NCBI GenBank assembly: GCA_943355005.1 | Contig: CALRDV010000009.1 | Coordinates: 1 to 52,306 of the forward strand | Reading direction: 5' to 3' | Source of the DNA: Patescibacteria group bacterium | Lineage (GTDB): Bacteria > Patescibacteriota > Microgenomatia > UBA1400 > MFAQ01 | DNA length: 52,306 nucleotides | Shown here: piece after piece, positions 1 through 5,655 of the stretch | How positions within the stretch are numbered: position 1 is the first letter of the stretch | Layout: each line of letters starts with the position of its first letter | The notes under the pieces: generated by a model | The model's database searches: none | Told to the model about the DNA's origin: nothing | The model's input: the letters and a program-made list of their open reading frames with translations, nothing else | Program-made: the position numbers and the translations under genes

Positions 1-10
1 ATCATAAAAA

Positions 11-32
11 AACCTTGTAAGGTTACAAGGTT
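11..32. terminator. Bidirectional hairpin terminator
   Basis: A perfect inverted repeat (AACCTTGTAA / TTACAAGGTT) is followed by T-rich tracts on both strands: TTTTATTTCT on the plus side and TTTTTATGAT on the minus side. On the minus strand it follows the stop codon of the holin-like gene at 49-435. Confidence 0.75.
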
Positions 33-48
33 TTATTTCTCATATTGA

Positions 49-435
49 CTATTTCCATTTGCTCTTTTTGTCGTTTGTTAAATTCGCAATGATCGCGACG
101 ATGACACCAATCACGAGCGCCTGCCACCATTGTGGACCATTGTAAGCCGGTAGGGTATATCTCCCGGTCCACCAAGCTGTGAACATCAGAGCCAGGTAAA
201 CAAAAACACCATCGACGCATAATCCAAATAATCCCAGAGTAATCACATTGAGAGGGATGGTGACTATTTTTGTGAACACTTTGAGAAGATAGAGTACATA
301 GTCAAAAACGTACACAAAGAACATTGTCCAAAGCGCCGTGGCAAACATGTAGTACCCGGGAGTTAGCGCAATCCACTTCATCCCGTAGAAAACCCAAAGT
401 GCAACCATAATCGCAAAAAGTTTTTTGAAATTCAC
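49..435 (-). CDS. Holin-like four-helix membrane protein (PF04020 type)
   Basis: A small integral membrane protein of about 128 aa. Four hydrophobic segments are visible, and the middle one carries the PLNVITLGLF motif typical of the 'mycobacterial 4TM phage holin' family (PF04020). That family is widespread on chromosomes and its members are mostly not phage genes; the role is unknown. I start it at the GTG at 433-435 because AAGGAG (442-447 on the complement) lies 7 nt upstream. The longer reading from ATG at 471 would place its start inside the probable -10 region (TGATATATT, 472-480). A second member of the same family lies at 31202-31615 and shares the P-x-N-x-I-T-L motif. The family call is fairly secure; the function is not. 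Confidence 0.7.
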   Translation of the reverse strand: MNFKKLFAIMVALWVFYGMKWIALTPGYYMFATALWTMFFVYVFDYVLYLLKVFTKIVTIPLNVITLGLFGLCVDGVFVYLALMFTAWWTGRYTLPAYNGPQWWQALVIGVIVAIIANLTNDKKSKWK

Positions 436-471
436 TAGATTCTCCTTAACGTAAAAGTACTTGCAACCCAT

Positions 472-480
472 AATATATCA
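472..480 (-). promoter_or_regulatory. Extended -10 element of the holin-like gene
   Basis: The complement reads TGATATATT, a TGn-type extended -10. It would give a leader of about 30 nt containing the AAGGAG site before the GTG start at 435. Confidence 0.45.
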
Positions 481-512
481 CAATTCTACAATAAATCAAG
501 TGCTTTAAAACG

Positions 513-534
513 ACCAATAAAAAGCCCGAATATT
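513..534 (-). promoter_or_regulatory. Possible weak LexA-type site upstream of ruvA
   Basis: The plus strand contains ACCAATAAAAAGCCCGAAT, which resembles the element shared by lexA and uvrA (ACC...A-rich...ACCC-A/G-AAT) but with one extra base between the two C-rich blocks. It covers the -35 region of ruvA. The match is weak. Confidence 0.25.
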
Positions 535-550
535 CACCTTTTAGTCATGC

Positions 551-556
551 TAGAAT
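551..556 (+). promoter_or_regulatory. -10 hexamer of ruvAB, leaderless arrangement
   Basis: TAGAAT preceded by TGC forms an extended -10 (TGCTAGAAT). Only 6 nt (GAGTCT) separate it from the ruvA ATG, so transcription should begin at or within a base or two of the start codon. No Shine-Dalgarno is present. Confidence 0.6.
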
Positions 557-562
557 GAGTCT

Positions 563-1120
563 ATGATTGGCTATTTGGAAGGAGAAATTAAATATTCAGG
601 CAACGGCAAAGTCATTCTTTTTGCCAATGGTATTGGCTTTACTGTTTTTATTCCTTCCAGCCTTTCCTTTTTGGAGAGAGACCGGGCGCAGCTCTTCATT
701 CACACTCACCTCCGAGAAGATAATCTTTCCCTCTTTGGTTTTGCCACCCCCGAGGACCTCGACCTCTTTGAACTCCTCATTTCAGTTTCCGGTGTCGGAC
801 CTAAGATAGGGCTGGCAATTTTTGCTTCAGCCAATGCTGGGAATATCGTAAAAGCTATCGAATCCAGCAATCTTACTTTTTTCAATGCCATTTCCGGCGT
901 CGGCAAGAAAACAGCTCAGAAAATTATTTTGGATTTAAAGTCTAAGGTTAGCAAAGGGGATATAAATATGAAAAACTTGGAAGGAGCTTCCGAGCTTGTC
1001 GATTCATTAATTGCCCTTGGTTTCCAAAAACAAGAAATATCTTCCGTACTTTCCGGCATTGATTCCTCGTTATCCTTATCGGCCCAGATTAGAGAAGCCC
1101 TAAATTTATTACGCAAATGA
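563..1120 (+). CDS. ruvA: Holliday junction branch migration protein RuvA
   Basis: RuvA binds four-way DNA junctions as a tetramer and loads RuvB rings for branch migration during recombinational repair. The 185-aa product starts MIGYLEGEI, the usual RuvA N-terminus (OB fold). Two helix-hairpin-helix motifs follow (ISVSGVGPKIGLAI near residues 73-86 and ISGVGKKTAQKII near 111-123). A flexible linker leads to a small C-terminal RuvB-binding domain (from about residue 140, LVDSLIALGF). Length is close to the usual 190-205 aa. Its TGA stop overlaps the ruvB ATG by 4 nt (ATGA), so the pair is translationally coupled. It is probably expressed from a leaderless promoter just upstream. ruvC is not in the window. 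Confidence 0.96.
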   Translation: MIGYLEGEIKYSGNGKVILFANGIGFTVFIPSSLSFLERDRAQLFIHTHLREDNLSLFGFATPEDLDLFELLISVSGVGPKIGLAIFASANAGNIVKAIESSNLTFFNAISGVGKKTAQKIILDLKSKVSKGDINMKNLEGASELVDSLIALGFQKQEISSVLSGIDSSLSLSAQIREALNLLRK

Positions 1121-2073
1121 TTAATCAGTTTGAATCTGTCAGGCCTGCTTCATGGATAGATTTTTCCGGTCAGCCACAAGTAGTAAAATCGTTGAAAATC
1201 GCCATTTCCGCCGCCAAGTCCAGAGAAGAGCCCATGGAGCATACATTACTATATGGACCCCCTGGTCTAGGTAAAACCACCCTGGCTCATATAATCGCCA
1301 ATGAGATGGGAGTTAATCTCAAAATTACTTCAGGCCCCGCTCTCACCAGAGCCGGAGATCTGGCATCTATCCTTACCGCCTTGGAGCCGGGTGATGTTCT
1401 GTTTATCGATGAAATTCATCGTCTGAGTAAAACAGTCGAAGAAGCCCTTTATCCGGCTATGGAAGACTGCGCTATTGATATTATTTTAGGGAAAGGTCCC
1501 GCAGCCAAAAATTTACGACTCGATTTGAATCCATTTACCTTGGTGGGAGCTACTACTCAGGCCGGTCGTATCAGTTCGCCTCTTCGAGACCGTTTTGGTA
1601 TAGTTCATCGTCTGCGTTTTTATCTCCCGGAAGAATTGATGGGCATCATCCAGAATGCCGCCAAGAAATTTGAATTGAAGTTAGATGATGAATCCGCTTT
1701 AGAAATAGCAAAGCGCTCCCGTGGCACTGCCCGTATTGCCCTCAAACTCCTCCGTCGCGTCCGCGATTACACCTTGGTGGAGAATGACTCGGTTACGACT
1801 CCCGAAAACATCAAGGGTTCACTTGATTTCTATGAAGTCGACGAGGAGGGTTTAGATGAAACAGATCGCCGTCTTCTCAGGGCCATCATCGAACAGCATC
1901 GCGGAGGTCCTGTTGGTTTAGAGACGTTGGCGGCTCTAATTTCCGAATCCGTTGACACTATTACGGATCTCTATGAGCCTTACTTGTTACAGTCCGGCTT
2001 TCTTTCCAAGACTAGTAAAGGCAGAGTCGCCACTCAAAAATCCTACGACCATCTAGGTTTGGTTGCCAAGTGA
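1117..2073 (+). CDS. ruvB: Holliday junction branch migration ATPase RuvB
   Basis: RuvB is the hexameric AAA+ motor that pulls DNA through the RuvA-bound junction. The 318-aa product has Walker A GPPGLGKTT at residues 47-55, Walker B with DEIH (LFIDEIHRL), sensor 1 region GATTQAGRISSPLRDRFG with the arginine finger, and the C-terminal winged helix (GPVGLETLAALISE, with a final GRVATQKSYDHLG). Length is slightly below the usual 330-350 aa because the N-terminus is short. It starts inside the ruvA stop codon (ATGA), a classic coupled operon. Confidence 0.97.
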   Translation: MINQFESVRPASWIDFSGQPQVVKSLKIAISAAKSREEPMEHTLLYGPPGLGKTTLAHIIANEMGVNLKITSGPALTRAGDLASILTALEPGDVLFIDEIHRLSKTVEEALYPAMEDCAIDIILGKGPAAKNLRLDLNPFTLVGATTQAGRISSPLRDRFGIVHRLRFYLPEELMGIIQNAAKKFELKLDDESALEIAKRSRGTARIALKLLRRVRDYTLVENDSVTTPENIKGSLDFYEVDEEGLDETDRRLLRAIIEQHRGGPVGLETLAALISESVDTITDLYEPYLLQSGFLSKTSKGRVATQKSYDHLGLVAK

Positions 2074-2079
2074 TAAAAT
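2071..2079 (+). promoter_or_regulatory. Extended -10 for the small gene at 2113
   Basis: TGATAAAAT, in which the TGA is also the ruvB stop codon. Transcription would start near 2086, giving a leader of about 27 nt with GGAGG. Confidence 0.4.
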
Positions 2080-2112
2080 ATCTTTTCTAGAACCTTAATT
2101 TTTGGAGGCAAA

Positions 2113-2328
2113 ATGACACGCAGAGGTAAATTTTATTTCGCTCTCACTTTTACTACTATATTCGGTTTTGTGACAGTCTTAGCCGCCAATCTTTTGCCAT
2201 TAGCAAGCTGGCCGGTGACATTGATATTTGGACTCTTATTTTTCTTCGGTGTATTTCTCTCACTAAAAAGTCTTGAAAATATTTCAAAAGGCTCAGGATT
2301 TAAGCGCCGTCGCACTCCCAGGTTTTGA
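2113..2328 (+). CDS. Small two-helix membrane protein, unknown function
   Basis: A 71-aa protein with two hydrophobic segments (about residues 10-30 and 33-50) and a very basic tail (KRRRTPRF). I do not recognise a family. The start is well supported: GGAGG lies 5 nt before the ATG. It follows ruvB by 39 nt and is closed by a strong terminator, so it may be cotranscribed with ruvAB or read from its own promoter at 2071-2079. The basic tail suggests an inside-facing C-terminus (positive-inside rule). Confidence 0.65.
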   Translation: MTRRGKFYFALTFTTIFGFVTVLAANLLPLASWPVTLIFGLLFFFGVFLSLKSLENISKGSGFKRRRTPRF

Positions 2329-2335
2329 TAATTCT

Positions 2336-2362
2336 TACCCTCCTTAAACGGAGGGTATTTTA
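2336..2362 (+). terminator. Rho-independent terminator
   Basis: Stem TACCCTCC / GGAGGGTA with a 6-nt loop, followed by TTTTAAT. It closes the ruvAB region transcript. Confidence 0.85.
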
Positions 2363-2368
2363 ATAACG

Positions 2369-2374
2369 TATAAT
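2369..2374 (+). promoter_or_regulatory. -10 hexamer, leaderless arrangement (glycosidase-like gene)
   Basis: A perfect TATAAT, with 6 nt (CTTTTT) to the GTG start at 2381 and no Shine-Dalgarno. Confidence 0.6.
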
Positions 2375-2380
2375 CTTTTT

Positions 2381-3517
2381 GTGCGCATTTTATCTCTCAT
2401 TATCGTCTTTTATCTATTTATTTTCTTCATATCTCCCGTGCTTGCTATTTATGACCCGTTACAAATCCCCAATAACAAAATCGGCATCCACATCCTATTC
2501 CCTTCAGAGCTACATGAGGCTGCCAAGCTGGTAAACAACTCGGACCAAGCTGCTTGGGGCTACATCTTGGTTCCCATCCAAGCCTCGGATAGAAATAGGA
2601 AGAAGTGGCAAAATTTCTTAGATGACTGCCGAGTAGAAAGAGTAATTCCTATTATTCGAGTCGCAACGGTTCCTGAAGGTTCCAGTTGGATTCAGCCTAA
2701 TAGTTTTGATTTAATTGATTTCGCCAATTTTCTAAATGATTTAAAGTGGCCGGTCCAAAATCGCTACATAATTCTATTCAATGAAGTAAATCGTCCGGAT
2801 GAATACGGTGGCACTGTTAGTCCGGAAAGTTATGCCGATATCCTCAGTAACGCCATAGACATTTTCAAAGAGAGATCTGCTGATTTCTTTATACTGCCGG
2901 CAGGTCTCGATAATGCAGCCGCAAATTACGGAGGAGCTCTGTCTTGGAGTACGTACCTGAATAGAATGTATCGTGCACGGCCTGATATCTTTAGCAAAAT
3001 TGATGGCTGGACTTCTCACGCGTATCCAAATCCGGAATTTTCTGCTCGGCCGGATAAGTCAGGAGGCAACAAAATAGATTCTTATCGGTACGATCTCAAA
3101 TATCTAAAGAAGTTTACTTCCAAAACCTTGCCAGTATTTATCACTGAAGCCGGGTGGTCCAATAAAAATCTTTCGGACAGACAAGTTTCCCTTTACTACC
3201 AGTACGCTTTTTCCAAAGTCTGGTCCGATCCACAAATAGTAGCCATAACCCCGTTTTTGTTCAACGCTCAAGATGGTCCCTTTAAACAGTTTTCCTTTTT
3301 AGATCAAAATCACAAATTAAAGGAATTCTCATACAATCTCTCGGTCTTGGCTACGGTTGGTCAGCCCGTAATAGTAGCTCTTGAAGTTCCTCCGGAAATT
3401 ATAGAGGCTCCTGTCGTAATCGATAAGCCTATACCTGTAGCAGAAAAACCCACCCCCTTTAAAGATCTCAATAAGCTGTATAGTAACATCAAGTCGTTAT
3501 TTGGCTTAACAAACTAA
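2381..3517 (+). CDS. Secreted glycoside hydrolase-like protein (clan A TIM barrel)
   Basis: A 378-aa exported protein. Residues 1-22 form a signal peptide ending SPVLA, followed by a TIM-barrel-like domain to about residue 320 and a Pro/Val/Ile-rich tail. Two motifs match the catalytic glutamates of clan GH-A: ILFNEVNRPDEYGG (acid/base candidate, Asn-Glu) and VFITEAGWSN (nucleophile candidate). The substrate cannot be read from the sequence; enzymes of this shape act on plant, fungal or host-surface polysaccharides. It starts with GTG, directly after a -10 box. Its last base overlaps the ATG of the next gene (TAATG), so holA is probably cotranscribed. Alternative: a non-catalytic barrel-fold protein. 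Confidence 0.7.
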   Translation: MRILSLIIVFYLFIFFISPVLAIYDPLQIPNNKIGIHILFPSELHEAAKLVNNSDQAAWGYILVPIQASDRNRKKWQNFLDDCRVERVIPIIRVATVPEGSSWIQPNSFDLIDFANFLNDLKWPVQNRYIILFNEVNRPDEYGGTVSPESYADILSNAIDIFKERSADFFILPAGLDNAAANYGGALSWSTYLNRMYRARPDIFSKIDGWTSHAYPNPEFSARPDKSGGNKIDSYRYDLKYLKKFTSKTLPVFITEAGWSNKNLSDRQVSLYYQYAFSKVWSDPQIVAITPFLFNAQDGPFKQFSFLDQNHKLKEFSYNLSVLATVGQPVIVALEVPPEIIEAPVVIDKPIPVAEKPTPFKDLNKLYSNIKSLFGLTN

Positions 3518-4200
3518 TGCTTATCATCCATGGCGAAGACATTGTTTCTTCTTACAAAAGACTGACTGAAGTTATCGACACCTACAAAAAGGAAGGACTT
3601 GAAATCGTTATAAAAGAAGCCAGCGAGCTGGATCCCACCAATCTACGCCAAGAAACATCAGCCACCAATCTTTTTGGTACTTCTAAGTGTCTAATCATCA
3701 AAAATCTCCTCTCAAGTGGTAAAGCCAAGCAAAAAGACCTACTAATCAAGATTCTGTCTCAAATAGAAGCTACAGAAGTAGTCATGTTTGAAAATAAAAA
3801 AATTACCGATACGACTCTAAAAGCTTTTCCTAAAGCAAAAGTGGAAGCCAGTAATATCAACCCGGTTATTTTTAAATTTTTGGACTTACTACGACCTGGA
3901 AATTCACGTAATATTCTTAGTGGCTGGACAAGACTGCTTCAGTTGGATCACGAACCGGAGTATGTTTTTGCGATGCTTGTCCGTCAAATTAGATTACTAA
4001 TTCAAGCCAAGTCCGGACCATCTTATCTGAAGATGGCGCCATACCCCAAAAAGCTCATTATAGATCAAGCTACGCGATTTGAGCTCAATCATCTACTAGA
4101 CCTTCATTCCCATTTATACGAAATTGACAAGAAAATCAAAACAGGCACCGGTTCTCTCCCCATAGATCAATTCTTGGTTCAATTTCTTCTCAAAATCTGA
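3517..4200 (+). CDS. holA: DNA polymerase III delta subunit-like protein (short HolA)
   Basis: Delta opens the sliding clamp within the clamp loader. The 227-aa product has the delta N-terminus (MLIIHGEDIVSSYKRL, then ETSATNLFGTSKCLIIKNLL and EVVMFENKKI) and the C-terminal collar-like helical part (VFAMLVRQIRLLIQAK...LLDLHSHLYEIDKKIKTG). Usual HolA is about 320-350 aa, so roughly a third is missing, mainly the central lid region. The signature is recognisable but diverged. It starts by TAATG overlap with the preceding glycosidase-like gene, an odd pairing for a replication protein. Confidence 0.75.
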   Translation: MLIIHGEDIVSSYKRLTEVIDTYKKEGLEIVIKEASELDPTNLRQETSATNLFGTSKCLIIKNLLSSGKAKQKDLLIKILSQIEATEVVMFENKKITDTTLKAFPKAKVEASNINPVIFKFLDLLRPGNSRNILSGWTRLLQLDHEPEYVFAMLVRQIRLLIQAKSGPSYLKMAPYPKKLIIDQATRFELNHLLDLHSHLYEIDKKIKTGTGSLPIDQFLVQFLLKI

Positions 4201-4233
4201 CAGGTAGTCTCAATAGGCGGGTTTTTAAAAGTG

Positions 4234-4242
4234 TGATATAAT
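4234..4242 (+). promoter_or_regulatory. Extended -10 promoter for the DEAD-box helicase leader
   Basis: TGATATAAT is a perfect extended -10. The predicted transcription start near 4249 leaves a leader of about 100 nt before the ATG at 4351, one of the longest in the window. Confidence 0.65.
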
Positions 4243-4248
4243 AACCCA

Positions 4249-4350
4249 TAATTGTTCTTAGGTAGGGCTGTTAGCCCTGAGGTAGACTCGATCTCGATTG
4301 TCTAGCTTTTATTTTCCGGAGGACAATCGGGGACCCCCCCACAAAAATAT
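4249..4350 (+). promoter_or_regulatory. Structured 5' leader of the DEAD-box RNA helicase
   Basis: Two hairpins are visible. The first is AGGGCT (4264-4269) with AGCCCT (4273-4278). The second is an 8-bp perfect stem, CGATTGTC (4295-4302) with GACAATCG (4322-4329), whose 19-nt loop holds most of the only GGAGG (4318-4322). A GGGGACCCCCCC run follows, then an A-rich stretch up to the ATG. GGAGG lies 28 nt before the ATG, too far for direct use unless the RNA folds. A plausible inference is autoregulation by the helicase or by temperature. Confidence 0.5.
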
Positions 4351-5562
4351 ATGTACAATTCACGCCCGTCCTTTGGACGCCGACCTTCTGGTGGTGGCTT
4401 TCGCCCCTCCGGTAACTCATTTCAGCGACCCGTCCGCCGTAGCGGAAATCGTTTCATGCCCAAATCTCTTGACCCGAGATTTTTCGTCTGTGCTGCAACA
4501 CCTACTTCAGAGGCAGAAGCCATTATTAGTCACGCGTTTATCGATTTCAATCTTCACCCACAAATTCATTCTAACTTGGCTATAAAAGGAATGACTACTC
4601 CTACTCAGATTCAAGATCAAGCCTTAGAGCATGCGCTTGCAGGCAAAGATATTATTGGTCTGGCTGATACCGGAACAGGCAAAACTGCCACCTTTGCCCT
4701 ACCTATTATTCAAAAGCTCTTGGCCAACCCCAACGAGACTTGTTTAATCGTGGCACCTACTCGCGAGCTAGCCGTCCAAATTCGAGACGAAATCCGTGCT
4801 CTAGCTACCAATCTTCCTATCTACTCCTGTGTACTTATCGGAGGTTCCGATATCCGCAGACAGCTCGACGATCTTCGCAGACGTCCACATATCTATATAG
4901 GAACACCAGGAAGACTTCGTGATCTTTATAACCGCCGTGCCCTAAACCTATCTAATACCAAGACAGTAGTCTTGGATGAGGTTGATCGCATGCTCGACAT
5001 GGGATTTATCAAAGAAATCACTGAACTAATGTCCTTCTTACCTAAGGAAAGACAAACTTTATTGTTCTCAGCTACCTTAGACCAAAAAGTTGAAGACATT
5101 GCCCGCAGATTCTTGACCAACCCTATGAAAATCTCCGTCAAAAATGGTGCTACTTCTCACAATGTAGATCAGAACATTATCCGTACTCACGGAAACAAGA
5201 TGGAAGTCTTGCATGATCTCTTGAGAAAAGAAGACTTTAAGAAAGTCCTCGTCTTTGGCAGAACCAAGCATGGAGTCGAAAAGATCTCTATAGCTCTTCA
5301 GAATGCCGGCTTTCCAGCCGATGCCATTCATGGTGACAAGCGCCAAAATCAAAGAGAAAATGTTTTAAGAAAGTTCAAAGCCAATCAAATCAATATCCTT
5401 ATCGCTACCGACGTGGCAGCTAGAGGTATCGATGTCAAAGATATCACGCACGTGATTAACTACGACGAGCCTGCTACTTTTGAGGACTACACCCACCGCA
5501 TTGGTCGTACCGGCCGTGCAGGCAAGACAGGTGTTGCCCTTACCTTTGTCGAGAATATCTAA
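4351..5562 (+). CDS. DEAD-box ATP-dependent RNA helicase
   Basis: A 403-aa RNA helicase that remodels RNA duplexes, probably in ribosome assembly or cold adaptation. After an Arg/Gly/Ser-rich N-terminal tail (about 40 aa, with repeated RPSG motifs) come the ordered motifs: Q motif (GMTTPTQIQDQAL), I (ADTGTGKTA), Ia (APTRELAVQ), Ib (GTPGRL), II as DEVD rather than DEAD (VVLDEVDRML), III (SAT), IV (VLVFGRTK), V (ATDVAARGIDV) and VI (HRIGRTGRAG). It ends soon after motif VI, so there is no C-terminal RNA-binding extension; the basic region is at the N-terminus instead. The long structured leader sets it apart from its neighbours. Confidence 0.95.
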   Translation: MYNSRPSFGRRPSGGGFRPSGNSFQRPVRRSGNRFMPKSLDPRFFVCAATPTSEAEAIISHAFIDFNLHPQIHSNLAIKGMTTPTQIQDQALEHALAGKDIIGLADTGTGKTATFALPIIQKLLANPNETCLIVAPTRELAVQIRDEIRALATNLPIYSCVLIGGSDIRRQLDDLRRRPHIYIGTPGRLRDLYNRRALNLSNTKTVVLDEVDRMLDMGFIKEITELMSFLPKERQTLLFSATLDQKVEDIARRFLTNPMKISVKNGATSHNVDQNIIRTHGNKMEVLHDLLRKEDFKKVLVFGRTKHGVEKISIALQNAGFPADAIHGDKRQNQRENVLRKFKANQINILIATDVAARGIDVKDITHVINYDEPATFEDYTHRIGRTGRAGKTGVALTFVENI

Positions 5563-5567
5563 TACTT

Positions 5568-5624
5568 CGTCATTGCGATCCAGCCTTTAGCCCCGGACCT
5601 GGATCCGGGGGGCGTGGCAATCTA
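5568..5624. repeat. Palindromic repeat family A, copy 1, with a nested palindrome
   Basis: It begins CGTCATTGCGATC and ends GGCAATCTAC, the same outer arms as the copies at 24169, 47059 and 48668. The interior carries a second palindrome, CCCCGGA (5591-5597) with TCCGGGG (5604-5610), absent from the other copies. The -10 of the ATPase gene follows closely. Confidence 0.75.
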
Positions 5625-5632
5625 CATTTTGT

Positions 5633-5638
5633 TATAGT
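5633..5638 (+). promoter_or_regulatory. Probable -10 hexamer of the P-type ATPase gene
   Basis: TATAGT, 17 nt before the ATG. The leader would be about 10 nt without a Shine-Dalgarno. Confidence 0.4.
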
Positions 5639-5655
5639 TATCTCAGCACATAACT

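Noticed and set aside
49-435. Phage holin/lysis function for the two PF04020-type proteins
   Set aside because: No endolysin or phage gene is nearby; the family is mostly chromosomal, so a lysis role is unsupported.
4298-4585. Open frame of 95 codons covering the helicase leader and N-terminus
   Set aside because: It overlaps the helicase gene in another frame, starts within the leader stem and gives a protein without recognisable features.
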